From NCBI GenBank assembly GCA_963921795.1, contig OY997654.1, positions 4,112,177-4,176,176 on the forward strand: a DNA stretch of 64,000 nucleotides, given 5' to 3'. This DNA is from Nannobrachium achirus. Taxonomy: Eukaryota > Chordata > Actinopteri > Myctophiformes > Myctophidae. The notes under the pieces were generated by a model. It saw nothing but the letters and a program-made list of their open reading frames with translations. It was not told the origin of the DNA and made no database searches. This document shows, one piece after another, positions 22,686 to 32,555 of the stretch. Position 1 is the first letter of the stretch. Every line of letters begins with the position of its first letter. The position numbers and the translations under genes are program-made.

Positions 22686-23142
22686 TAGCTCCTTTCGGAA
22701 CCCCTCACTCCACTGCTACGCAGCTCCGAGATGGGGTTCCTACTGGTTGGCTGCCGAAATCCTGTTGTTGGATCCACGATCCGCCGTTTAGCGATCACTT
22801 CTTACCTTTGTTGAACACTCTATCCAAAAAGTAACCGGCCTATGTGAAAGTATAATCGTTTTACTTTTTAAGCGTGGAACAACCTCGATGCACTGGGGTG
22901 AAATGAAGCCTTTATATCGCTCGAAAGACCAGCCGGCTCTGTGTTTACCCGTGTTTTCCCCCGTTGTAGTCTCGCGTGGCTGTGAGCATTTGACCAAATC
23001 GCGGAGGCAACAGTCTGGCCACGCGAGACTACAACGGGGGAAAACACGGGTAAACACAGAGCCGGCTGGTCTTTCGAGCGATATAAAGTCTTCATTTCAC
23101 CCCAGTGCGTAGCAGTGGAGTGAGGGGTTCTGAAAGGAGCTA
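22686..23142. mobile_element. Foldback element with nested inverted arms
   Basis: Outer arms: TAGCTCCTTTCGGAACCCCT on the left is mirrored by AGGGGTTCTGAAAGGAGCTA on the right. Inner arms pair almost perfectly: 22,888-22,980 with 23,016-23,108, including GTTTACCCGTGTTTTCCCCC and GTAGTCTCGCGTGGC. The loop has TCGCGGAGGCAACAG. The TAGTCTCGCGTGGCC end also bounds the insertion at 58,560-58,996. Confidence 0.75.
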
Positions 23143-23164
23143 AACTTTTTAAGGGATTGCACCT

Positions 23165-24130
23165 TAGTAGCACTTAGTATGCGAGGTTTTCCCCCTGAGC
23201 CCGGTTGCCAGACTGTTGTGCGCTGCATCTTGGCTGTAGTGGCCTAGGCTAACTATGGACATAAACAATACTTTACCAGGTAAAACATTTGAGTACTTGT
23301 TCCACACTGCATGTTCAGGAGCAGAGCTACACTGCTCAGCCTGTTGCCTGAAACATGACGGCCGTGATATGACATGACCGTCATGCTTCCACCTCAACCT
23401 TGTTTCTAGCGAGGTAAACAATGAGCCCCGGCAGGCTAAACAAACGTTCATATTTCAAAAATAAAGTGCTTAACCAAGGCTAATATGTGTCAGAATAGAT
23501 GCCGTTCAACCAGAATTACATGTCGCTCCCGTATTGTTTAATAAAAAGCATTTTTATCAGATCGTTGTATGTTTCCCCCATGTATTTTCGGACCGGTTTT
23601 TGCGAGGCTACGCCCACATTTCAGTGTGGTTGTTCGCGTGTGGAAAACCAGGAAATACAAGGGGAAACATAAAATGCTTTTTATTAAACAATACGGGAGC
23701 GACATGTAATTCTGGTTGAGCGGCATCTATTCTGACACACATAAGTCTTGTTTAAGCAGTTTATTTCTGAAATGTGAACGTTTGTTTAGCCTGCCGGGGC
23801 TCTTTGTTTACCTCGCTAGAAACATGGTTGAGGTGGAAACATGACGGTCATATGGCCGTCATGTTTTGCCACTTGGCAGAGCAAAGCCATCCTCATTCCT
23901 TTCTCTGCAAGATGAGCGCTATGTGAAGTTAAGTTTTCCCTCTGAGCCCGGTTGGCAGAACTGTTGTGTCTTGGCTTAGCTGAGCTCGGCTGTAGCAGCT
24001 ACTAACTATCATAAACTATGGACATAAACAATACTTTAGCAGGTAAAACATTTGAGTACTTTTTCCACACTGCATGTTCAGGAGCAGAGCTCCACTGCTC
24101 AGCCTGTTGCCACTTGGCAGAGAGACAGCC
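23165..24130 (-). repeat. Composite repeat R4, copy 1
   Basis: It shares with 42,980-44,340 (opposite strand) the words CTATGGACATAAACAATACT, GCATGTTCAGGAGCAGAGCT, GAGCCCGGTTG, GCAAGATGAGCGCTATG and GCCACTTGGCAGAG. The foldback at 23,351-23,868 sits inside it. An uninterrupted version of the insertion point is at 24,100-24,125 (CCTGTTGCCACTTGGCAGAG). No coding signal. Confidence 0.65.
23351..23868. mobile_element. Foldback element, ~518 bp, copy 1
   Basis: Arms of about 200 bp pair across a ~110-bp middle. Shared words are CCACCTCAACC, CCCCGGCAGGCTAAACAAAC and GAATTACATGTCGCTCCCGT. Each terminus is itself palindromic (AACATGACGGTCATATGGCC then GTCATGTT). TTGCC on both sides may be the target duplication. 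Non-coding. Confidence 0.75.
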
Positions 24131-24152
24131 ATCCTCAGTCTTCCACTTTGCT

Positions 24153-24153
<1 letters not shown>

Positions 24154-24221
<68 letters not shown>

Positions 24222-24248
24222 CGCGCGCGTGCGTGCGTGCGTGCGTGC
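24154..24248 (+). repeat. (GT)n-(GC)n-(GTGC)n compound microsatellite
   Basis: GT run to 24,220, then GCGCGCGCGT and GCGTGCGTGC. Frames across it are artefacts. Confidence 0.97.
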
Positions 24249-24406
24249 ACGTTTAGAATGAATAATAATAAATTATGTTTCTTACATAGGCTTGATGTTT
24301 TTATGTTGCGCTTCAAAATTTCATTTTATGTACATGGAGAATGTGATTATTGATTATTGACCAGCCAAGTAACCCTGAAACATGACGGTCGACTAGGGCT
24401 AAAGGG

Positions 24407-24590
24407 TTAAAGGGATAGTTCACCCCCAAACTGACTTTATTTGTATTGATTAGGCATGGAGACTTGAATTAATGGATCTTGTTTTTAGGTTTTGTTTTGA
24501 GGAGAAATATCCATGAATTCAAGTCTCCATGGGGTGAGTAATGATAATAATAATAATTTAAAAAAAAATCTTTTGGGGTGAACTATTTTT
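24407..24590. mobile_element. Small MITE with GGGATAGTTCACCC-type ends
   Basis: TTAAAGGGATAGTTCACCCC on the left is mirrored by TTGGGGTGAACTATTTTT on the right. An inner mirrored pair, GCATGGAGACTTGAATTAAT and GAATTCAAGTCTCCATGGGG, lies inside. These ends are typical of a very common fish MITE. Confidence 0.75.
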
Positions 24591-24904
24591 TTGGTCAATA
24601 TTATATTGACAAATAAAATATACAAAATATATTCAATGTTATATGAGTTTAAAAAAAGTTGTACCCCAATTGAAACAAGTCCAAAAGCTTTCTTGTGGTG
24701 TTTATAATAGTTTTAGTTGACCTTGTATCAGCGAACTGTACTGTCATGAAACTGTACCTTTTCCTTTAATACCTCTAATAAATTCTCAATCAATCTATCA
24801 GGCGAGAACCAGGGGAGAGACTACAACCTATGCCCAGCCTAGGACAGACCGGGGAGTGGAAGTGGAACAGCGGGGGTCCATCTCATCTGGTTCCAGTTGA
24901 TCCT

Positions 24905-26802
24905 CTGGGGGTCCTCCATGAGGTCATCCTGGGGGTCCTCCATGAGGTCATCCTGGGGGTCCTCCATGTCTCCTCCTCAGTGTGAAGCTGGGGGTCCTCC
25001 ATGACTCCTCCTCAGTGTGAAGCTGGGGGTCCTCCATGACTCCTCCTCAGTGTGAAGCTGGGGGTCCTCCATGTCTCCTCCTCAGTGTGAAGCTGGGGGT
25101 CCTCCATGTCTCCTCCACAGTGTGAAGCTGGGGGTCCTCCATGACTCCTCCACAGTGTGAAGCTGGGGGTCCTCCATGACTCCTCCACAGTGTGAAGCTG
25201 GGGGTCCTCCATGTCTCCTCCTCAGTGTGAAGCTGGGGGTCCTCCATGTCTCCTCCACAGTGTGAAGCTGGGGGTCCTCCATGACTCCTCCTCAGTGTGA
25301 AGCTGGGGGTCCTCCATGACTCCTCCACAGTGTGAAGCTGGGGGTCCTCCATGACTCCTCCTCAGTGTGAAGCTGGGGGTCCTCCATGTTTCCTCCTCAG
25401 TGTGAAGCTGGGGGTCCTCCATGTTTCCTCCTCAGTGTGAAGCTGGGGGTCCTCCATGTCTCCTCACAGTGTGAAGCTGGGGGTCCTCCATGTCTCCTCA
25501 CAGTGTGAAGCTGGGGGTCCTCCATGTCTCCTCACAGTGTGAAGCTGGGGGTCCTCCATGTCTCCTCCACAGTGTGAAGCTGGGGGTCCTCCATGTCTCC
25601 TCACAGTGTGAAGCTGGGGGTCCTCCATGACTCCTCCTCAGTGTGAAGCTGGGGGTCCTCCATGTCTCCTCCTCAGTGTGAAGCTGGGGGTCCTCCATGT
25701 CTCCTCCTCAGTGTGAAGCTGGGGGTCCTCCATGTCTCCTCCTCAGTGTGAAGCTGGGGGTCCTCCATGACTCCTCCTCAGTGTGAAGCTGGGGGTCCTC
25801 CATGACTCCTCCACAGTGTGAAGCTGGGGGTCCTCCATGTCTCCTCCTCAGTGTGAAGCTGGGGGTCCTCCATGACTCCTCCTCAGTGTGAAGCTGGGGG
25901 TCCTCCATGTCTCCTCCTCAGTGTGAAGCTGGGGGTCCTCCATGTCTCCTCCTCAGTGTGAAGCTGGGGGTCCTCCATGTCTCCTCCTCAGTGTGAAGCT
26001 GGGGGTCCTCCATGACTCCTCCTCAGTGTGAAGCTGGGGGTCCTCCATGACTCCTCCTCAGTGTGAAGCTGGGGGTCCTCCATGTCTCCTCCTCAGTGTG
26101 AAGCTGGGGGTCCTCCATGTCTCCTCACAGTGTGAAGCTGGGGGTCCTCCATGACTCCTCCACAGTGTGAAGCTGGGGGTCCTCCATGACTCCTCCTCAG
26201 TGTGAAGCTGGGGGTCCTCCATGACTCCTCCACAGTGTGAAGCTGGGGGTCCTCCATGACTCCTCCTCAGTGTGAAGCTGGGGGTCCTCCATGTCTCCTC
26301 CTCAGTGTGAAGCTGGGGGTCCTCCATGACTCCTCCACAGTGTGAAGCTGGGGGTCCTCCATGTCTCCTCCTCAGTGTGAAGCTGGGGGTCCTCCATGTC
26401 TCCTCACAGTGTGAAGCTGGGGGTCCTCCATGTCTCCTCAGTGTGAAGCTGGGGGTCCTCCATGACTCCTCCTCAGTGTGAAGCTGGGGGTCCTCCATGA
26501 CTCCTCCACAGTGTGAAGCTGGGGGTCCTCCATGTCTCCTCCACAGTGTGAAGCTGGGGGTCCTCCATGTCTCCTCCTCAGTGTGAAGCTGGGGGTCCTC
26601 CATGACTCCTCCTCAGTGTGAAGCTGGGGGTCCTCCATGACTCCTCCTCAGTGTGAAGCTGGGGGTCCTCCATGACTCCTCCTCAGTGTGAAGCTGGGGG
26701 TCCTCCATGACTCCTCCTCAGTGTGAAGCTGGGGGTCCTCCATGACTCCTCCACAGTGTGAAGCTGGGGATCCTCCATGTCTCCTCCTCAGTGTGAAGCT
26801 GC
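24905..26802 (+). repeat. 35-bp VNTR, ~53 units
   Basis: The unit is GTGTGAAGCTGGGGGTCCTC followed by CATGACTCCTCCTCA, with an exact 35-bp period over most of 1.85 kb (for example 24,980 to 25,015). It is preceded by 23-bp variants with ATGAGGTCATC. Two sites vary between units: CATGACT or CATGTCT, and TCCTCCTCA, TCCTCCACA or the shorter TCCTCACA. Because 35 is not a multiple of 3, minus-strand frames run through with a fixed 35-residue cycle. They are not genes. Confidence 0.97.
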
Positions 26803-26819
26803 TCAGAGCTCAGTTCAGA

Positions 26820-26834
26820 ATGGATTCCTCTGTG
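26820..26834 (+). CDS. Possible first coding exon (five codons) of an unknown gene
   Basis: Directly after the VNTR, ATGGATTCCTCTGTG (M-D-S-S-V) is followed by a strong splice donor, GTAAGT, at 26,835. The sequence before it (GCTCAGAGCTCAGTTCAGA) would be 5' untranslated. A short initiating exon is plausible for an immune-type membrane protein, and a CD2-like Ig pseudo-exon lies 10.5 kb downstream on the same strand. The link is inference. The phase (0) does not match the phase-1 start of the Ig exon, so at least one more exon would be needed. Confidence 0.3.
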
Positions 26835-26840
26835 GTAAGT

Positions 26841-27656
26841 GGAGCCCTAGAAATACAACCTCTGTCATCTTACATATAGGCTATAACACTCTGTGTGATA
26901 TTCCTTAATACACTGCCATAGATCTGTCCTATCCACAGTCAGTTAGTAGACTGATCTCTGTGTCAGTAAAATGCTCCGTATTGCATGTGTTCTCACTCAA
27001 TAATGAATGCCTCAGAATAGTCCTATAGTTTCATATCCCTTTGAAAGTAAATAAATGCTGGTTTTCTGCCAGAAACGTGACCAGTTGTAGATATATCAAA
27101 GTGTCTGAAAAGCCACATTACACTGATGTGATTATATTGACATTTCCATTTTAAATTATGTCTCAACTTTAGTCAAAAAGGGGATCTCTTATAATAAAAT
27201 CAAAGAAAAAGACCCGCTCACTGTCAAGAACTTACAAAAATAAATGCAATTTGACGTTTATGTCATTTAGACCTTCATCTTTCAGGACAGACAATGTCTC
27301 CAACTCTAGTAAAAAAAAAAAGAAAAAAAAACTATTTTGTTGCTCATTGAATCAAAGGAGGAAATGATTTTAATGACTCACATGCGCCCTCTACAGTCTA
27401 CAGATGGTCAATATAAATGACCACCATAGACCATTGATCACCTTATAAACAAACTGTTTATTCATTTATCTGACTCTATCATGCATCATTACTATGTCTA
27501 AATAGAACCCTATAACATGATGAATAATAGATGATGATGATGAGAGAGTTTAACAACTCTGAATTAAACAGCAGTGTGAGTGAGGTCTAAGTTAATCTTG
27601 TTGTGACCATGATGTCTGTTAGTGTTTTAATAGCTGATTTTAATAGCAGAGACCCT
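26841..27656. other. AT-rich spacer (intron-like), nothing recognised
   Basis: There is no repeat end, exon or RNA gene that I can support. Short A-tracts lie near 27,310-27,330. Confidence 0.45.
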
Positions 27657-27778
27657 TGTGTTGCAGACTGAAAATTATTGTAGATTTCTTAGACTGCTTA
27701 GACTTGTTTGACAGCACTATCAGTGTATGTTGGATTAATGTGTATTTTCAGACATTTAACCACTTGAACTGTCAATAC

Positions 27779-28182
27779 ATAACCCACCAGGCTTCGTTCA
27801 CAACAGGCCGTTTGGTTTCCGCCTAGAGCGCGAAAACCACTAGAAGAAGCGGTGTCGCTTTGATTTGGTTCCCTCCGTTTGTTTCCCCAATCCCTATTAA
27901 AATGCTCGAGTAGCCTAGTGTAGTCTTGCCAGTCGCTAAAAGTTGGACTAAAAGATGCATATACCAAACTAATTTTTCAAAAGCAAAACTACTCCACATC
28001 AAGGAGTTTATTAGGTAGGCCCTAAAAGTGTGTCCTTGAGCGCAGGGGAATATTTTGGGTTAAAACTGAATCCGGTTTGATCTTTCCGGGAAATTGTAGT
28101 CCTTTAAGTACTACAACATGACGTTTTGTGGTTTCCGCTCCAGACCGGTTACAAACCCGAAAAGTGAAGTGATCCCAGACTA
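27779..28182. mobile_element. 404-bp insertion with 8-bp target duplication
   Basis: A perfect direct repeat GTCAATAC lies at 27,771-27,778 and 28,183-28,190. The flanking R3 sequence is continuous when the insert is removed, as in the uninterrupted copy at 29,940-29,970. The insert contains two diverged GTGGTTTCCGC-type words but no clear terminal inverted repeat. An 8-bp duplication fits hAT. Confidence 0.6.
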
Positions 28183-28226
28183 GTCAATACTTAGTCTACT
28201 CTTTTCCCTCTGCACCAAACCTCTTT

Positions 28227-28306
28227 GCCAGAAATAGATGTGAGCTTGCAGATCTACAAGCTCACAGTGCGAGGCGTTGTGAGCTTGTAGATCTGCTATT
28301 TTTGGC
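28227..28306. repeat. Hairpin P inside inverted R3
   Basis: GCCAGAAATAG, then AGATCTACAAGCTCACAGTG, pairs with GTTGTGAGCTTGTAGATCTG and CTATTTTTGGC. The left arm has an extra ATGTGAGCTTGC, a piece of the opposite arm. Confidence 0.8.
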
Positions 28307-28389
28307 TAATGTGCCACTCAGATTAGGGATGTTAGGGTTCAAGTGCTTAATGTAAAAAACATGATCCTATCACACAGAAATTTGGCGGC

Positions 28390-28600
28390 CCCCCCTGTAG
28401 TAACTCTGAGGACCCCCTGTAGTAACTCTAAGGACCCCCTGTAGTAACTCTAAGGACCCCCTGTAGTAACTCTAAGGACCCCCTGTAGTAACTCTGAGGA
28501 CCCCCTGTAGTAACTCTAAGGACCCCCTGTAGTAACTCTGAGGACCCCCTGTAGTAACTCTGAGGACCCCCTGTAGTAACTCTGAGGACCCCCTGTTGAA
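28390..28600 (+). repeat. 22-bp tandem array, ~9 units
   Basis: Unit GACCCCCTGTAGTAACTCTG followed by AG. It derives from the sub-terminal part of hAT element R3 (CTCAGAGTTACTACAGG on the other strand). Units vary between CTGAGG and CTAAGG. Confidence 0.93.
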
Positions 28601-28626
28601 GACTGTTGGTTAGAATGGCGCACCAC

Positions 28627-29008
28627 TAGGGCTGTCACTATTATTAAATTTTACATGACGATTAATTGTCACTCAAATAATAAATAAATTGCTATTTAAT
28701 TGTGTTTTTGTCGTTGACAATTACATTCCTGTTTGGCTTTTAGGCTTTGAAGTTGCACATGGCAGATATGACACACACAACAAAGAAATGACTGACATAT
28801 TTGACTACTTTATACTTGGAAAAGAACCTTGATAGTGGATCGCGACGCGTTGTGAGCTTGTAGATCTGCTATCTCCACTATTCTTTTAAATGTTTGAAAA
28901 TATGATAATTTTTCAACATGTAAACGATTATGACGATTATGACAAAATAATTGTGATTATGTCAAATAATGGCGATTAGACGATGATGTAATAATTGTGA
29001 CAGCCCTA
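28627..29008. mobile_element. hAT non-autonomous element (TAGGGCTGTCAC ends)
   Basis: Ends TAGGGCTGTCAC and GTGACAGCCCTA are perfect inverted repeats. A perfect target duplication CGCACCAC is at 28,619-28,626 and 29,009-29,016. It is 382 bp, AT-rich and non-coding. It holds a one-armed P copy near its middle. Confidence 0.92.
28832..28881. repeat. Hairpin P, one-armed, with mirrored edges
   Basis: TCGCGACGCGTTGTGAGCTT then GTAGATCTGCTAT is the right arm with its turn. The left arm is gone, but the outer edges ATAGTGGA and TCCACTAT are exact 8-bp mirrors. Confidence 0.7.
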
Positions 29009-29224
29009 CGCACCACAGTGAGCTGCAGGCTGGTGTACTTACTGTATGCTGACATTGGGATGAGTTTGAATCCTGTGAGAGGCTAACGTTTATTTATTTA
29101 TATATTCATTGATGCATTGATTTTTACGCTTTAAATGGGCTGAATAGTTACCCTACGTGACACATGTTTACTCAGACTACAATGGTTAATAGTATTTATA
29201 AAACATATAAATGTGTTGTTGAGA

Positions 29225-29556
29225 CTCAAGCCTCTATCAGAGTCTGCGGTGAAAGCTTTCCACCGCAAATTTGAGGTGGAAAGCTTTCCACTTCAAGTCA
29301 GAAAATAAGTGGAGGCCATCATAGTCAGTCACGGTGAAGTCCTAACACTGTGACTGACTGGTCTAGATCGACCAATCAGTGAACAGGGGTGAAGAGCCTA
29401 TCTGTCTGAAAGTAAAAACAGAGAGATGTGTCGGGACTCGCGGTGGAAAGCTCTTCACCGCGAGGAATGACGTAACGTTGTAGTTTTATGACTCAAAAAG
29501 ACTACACCGCGGTGGATAGCCTTCCTCCGCGGAGCCGACTCTGATAGAGGCTTGAG
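29225..29556. mobile_element. 332-bp MITE containing four small hairpins
   Basis: 20-bp perfect inverted ends: CTCAAGCCTCTATCAGAGTC (29,225-29,244) and its mirror (29,537-29,556). Inside are four dyads of one design: 29,245-29,267, 29,271-29,296, 29,437-29,464 and 29,507-29,532. Each is GGTGAAAGC or GGTGGAAAGC facing TTCCACC or TTCACCGC. A fifth, AGTCAGTCACGGTG with CACTGTGACTGACT, is near 29,324-29,361. No target duplication is clear. Confidence 0.7.
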
Positions 29557-29702
29557 AGCTCCAAGAAGCTCCAGATGTTTGTAAATGTTGGGCTGCCTCC
29601 TCCTCCTCCTCCTCCTGCTGTGCTGCACAACCTTATGTACAGGTTTATGTGTAGCATCTGAGTGTTAATGACATCATTGCTGTCATAATTAACCCTATAC
29701 GT

Positions 29703-30142
29703 CAGTCGTCTTCAACAGGGGGTCTCAGAGTTACTACAGGCTGGGTGGCTGCCAAATCTTTGTGTGATAGGATCATGTTTTTTACATGAACCACTTCAAC
29801 CCTAGCATCCCTAATCTGAGTGGCACATTAGCCAAAAATAGCAGATCTACAAGCTCACAACACCTCGCGCTGCGAGGTGTTGTGAGCTTGTAGATCGTCT
29901 ATTTCTGGCAAAGAGGTTTGGTGCAGAGGGAAAAGAGTAGGCTAAACATATTGACTTAAATGTCTGAAAATACAAAATAATCCAACATACCCTGATAGTG
30001 CTGTCAAACAAGTCTAAGCTGTCTAAAATCTAAAAACATTTTTAATCTGCAACACAATTGTATACACTATATATTGGGGGGTCCCTGCTTCATCTCTCTC
30101 TCAGCAAAGTGGTCCTTGGTCTGAACACGTTGAAGACCCCTG
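29703..30142 (+). mobile_element. hAT element R3 (CAGTCGTCTTCAAC ends), intact
   Basis: Left end CAGTCGTCTTCAAC, right end GTTGAAGACCCCTG. A perfect target duplication CTATACGT is at 29,695-29,702 and 30,143-30,150. It is 440 bp and non-coding, with hairpin P at 29,831-29,909. Further copies or fragments are at 27,657 (inverted), 32,933, 38,847 and 59,173. Its left end is also the left edge of the recent 2.85-kb duplication. Confidence 0.88.
29831..29909. repeat. Hairpin P inside R3
   Basis: GCCAAAAATAGCAGATCTAC, then AAGCTCACAACACCTCGC, pairs with GCGAGGTGTTGTGAGCTTGT, then AGATCGTCTATTTCTGGC. The turn is two or three bases. At RNA level it would be a ~79-nt, nearly uninterrupted stem. Confidence 0.92.
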
Positions 30143-30150
30143 CTATACGT

Positions 30151-31323
30151 AGTTGTGTCAGATTCTCCTCTTGTCAGTGGAACCACTGGTGTACCTGTCT
30201 GTACTGTATGTTCATAACTGAACATGGTGGAAGTCTGTTTATTGTATTTCCTCTAGTGTTTAATTTATATTTTATTGTGATATGGATGTCCCTTGACAGG
30301 AAGCAGAGGTTGTCTTCCTGTTTGTCAACGTAGAAGGAAGTTCCACAACTCAACGTGACGTCCTTCTGCACCACGTCTCTCTTCATCCAAACAACAATCA
30401 CTACGGTATGTTGGCATTGAGATCTGAAATAAAATAACAGCTATGTGTACAACATCTGTAGTTACTACTAGGATGATATCTGTAGTTTCTAGGACGACAG
30501 CTGACGTGGTCTCCACTTGATCGGGTCTGGTCATAAACCTGAACACCAGAATGAGTGCAGGTCAGGACTGTATATATCAAAACTTCCTTCTTTGGGGAGC
30601 ACAAACGTATGGGACACACAATCAGCAGGTGCTGTGATTAATGACCCCACACCAGTCTCAAAGCACCTGTCCATTGTGTGCCCCATATGTTTGTGTTTCC
30701 CAAACACACACGTGTTCCTAAAGGAGGTTTTCATATGTTCAGTCCAGCAGTCATTTCAGGTCCGGCTCCGTCACTGACAGTGAATGTCGTCCGTGTTCAG
30801 CTCGTGGAAAAGTGGAGATATTTTACGAAACAAGCGTTTTCTGCCACAACTGACCTGACTCCACGTCTTAGGAATTCATTATTGAGAGCACAGCACACGC
30901 AGCGCAGAGAACTTTGTTTACCATGGGATCAAGTCTGCTAACTATCCGCAGATAGGACCGATCTATGGCTGTCAAAATGGTTAACATTTTGACCGCTACG
31001 GCGATTACGTCATAGCAGCCGTAGTCCGCCTGGCGTTGCCGTCCTGAAAATGATAGAGCTTAAAGTCGCTACTAACTGGTGGATCTGACTGTTGGTGTGG
31101 TATCAGAGTAGTTATTCTGAATCTAGGATCATTAGATCCAAGGAGATGTTTTTTTGGAATATTAACTAAACCTTTGAATCAAGTTAGGCCACCATTAGAT
31201 TATAGGTTCAACACACAATATTTAAGCAGATCTTTATGGCTATACTTTCCATAATGTTTGTTATAAAAATAAGATCTTAGGATGATTTATTTTTCAGGTA
31301 CATATATATATAATATATATACA
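30151..31323. other. Non-transposon part of segment A, no firm gene
   Basis: A segment at 30,300-30,404 is bounded by CAG and GTATGT, but its reading is not recognisable. Minus-strand frames here include DVTLSCG, an Ig-like string, with a hydrophobic run (TDIILVVTTDVVHIAVI) in the wrong order for a receptor. The inverted pair CTTTGGGGAGCACAAACGTA and TGTTTGTGTTTCCCAAA lies at about 30,592-30,704. Confidence 0.35.
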
Positions 31324-31829
31324 CAGGGTTCCCACGGTCAAGACATTCCTGGAAATATTTTGAAATTAGAAAAATATTTTTCCAGTTCTGGAAAAGTTTT
31401 GGAATTGATCAAGGGTCCTGGAAGGTCCTGAATAAAAATAGCTATGCATTGTCTATGGTTATTGATATGTTATTTATATTTTGTTAATACCTCTGAAACG
31501 ACAAATTAAACATTGGCCAAATTGTCTCATATAGGGGCAGAAGGGGCAGATTGGCTATTTTCACAATAAAACCGTGTTATACAAAATTCCTCAATTCTTA
31601 GTGCTCGTCAGGGTGCCGGGTCCCCAGTTCAAATATGATTATTTCGGGGGTCACGGTCTGAAAAGGTTGAGAACCACTGATATACACTACCTGTCTTTGG
31701 GCATTGTGCATAGGAATAAGCGACTCGTTATTGAGCTGAATTATTGTTATATAGTCCTGGAAATCGGGTTAAATATTCTGGAAAAGTCTTGGAAATGAAT
31801 TGGTAAAGATGTGTTGTGTGGGAACCCTG
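31324..31829 (+). mobile_element. hAT element (CAGGGTTCCCAC ends), copy 1
   Basis: Ends CAGGGTTCCCACGGTCA and GTGTGGGAACCCTG. Flanks are TATATACA and TATACACC, so the target duplication is imperfect. Its P hairpin is reduced to a right-arm remnant (CAGATTGGCTATTTTCACAA, about 31,548). The full hairpin is kept in the sister at 54,656-55,193. Confidence 0.8.
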
Positions 31830-32555
31830 TATACACCTCTGATTCACTTCCCCACAACTGCTGTCTCCTGAGTGACCAAGTTACTGCTGCATGTGTTGTT
31901 TTTCATTTCAACCAAAATTCCCCCATGTGTGTCTCTACATAACAGGATGCAATTGTGTGGTAATCTGTCCTTCAGCATTAAACAACCCACAAATAATATG
32001 TTGCATCCAGCATTTAAGCAGTGAAGAGACGATTATCTTCAAATTATTGTAAAGTTATGGAAATCTGGGTTGAAAGGCTGATTTGAAAGCCATATCTTTC
32101 GACAGTGGGGGGTATGTTGACAGTAACAGTTATTACAGGTACTTCTACTCTATGAGTTTTGTCCAGATGTACTGATATGGTGGTGGTGATGTTTAAGAAA
32201 GTCTCTCTGTTTAACTTACACCTGCATGGTCCGTTGTATGGTGTTACACTGCCATCTACTGGCCAAACACATTAAAGGACACACAAGCTTCATGTGCAAA
32301 GTCAGTCAACAACAATTCAGTTTATAATAATTCCACTTTATTTATATATTCATCACAGCAGACCTGACAGCAGAGCATCCATGAAGCTTCTGAATAACCA
32401 CAGAAAAGTAAAGGTAAAAACCAACCTAGTGTGAAGTGAGCAGAGCTATTTATGAGGTAATTTCATTAAAGATGCAGTGCCATGATTTCTTTCCCCCTAA
32501 AACATGATGATCAGGTATTATGATTAGGCTAGGAGGAAGATCTTAAAAAATTTAA

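Larger units (their letters stand above)
27657..28608 (-). mobile_element. hAT element R3, inverted and interrupted copy
   Basis: This is the reverse complement of the R3 element at 29,703-30,142: TTGACAGCACTATCAGTGTA, CCCTCTGCACCAAACCTCTT and CAAGTGCTTAATG-like text all match. Its outer TTCAACGTGTT end is missing. A 404-bp insertion splits it, and the part near its CAG end has expanded into a 22-bp array. With the forward copy it forms an inverted pair around 28.6-29.7 kb. Confidence 0.75.
29703..32550 (+). repeat. 2.85-kb duplicated segment A, copy 1
   Basis: It matches 32,933-35,780 at a constant 3,230-bp offset. I see three base differences (29,991 C/A, 30,950 A/G, 31,029 C/T). It contains R3, a CAGGGTTCCCAC hAT and a mirrored pair at about 30,592-30,704. 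The segment starts exactly at the CAG end of R3 and stops in an A-tract. Either a very recent duplication or an assembly artefact. Confidence 0.95.

Noticed and set aside
25012-26638. Open frames of 66-181 codons on the minus strand with a repeating EDPQLHT-like pattern
   Set aside because: They are the 35-bp VNTR read in three rotating frames. No splice context, no composition bias expected of a protein, and the frame breaks wherever a unit is short by a base or two.
30174-30401. DVTLSCG Ig-like string on the minus strand (repeated at 33,404-33,631)
   Set aside because: It is short, lacks the tryptophan and second cysteine, and the hydrophobic run next to it lies on the wrong side for a receptor. 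The opposite strand carries the real Ig exon downstream, so I regard it as chance or a very degraded relic.
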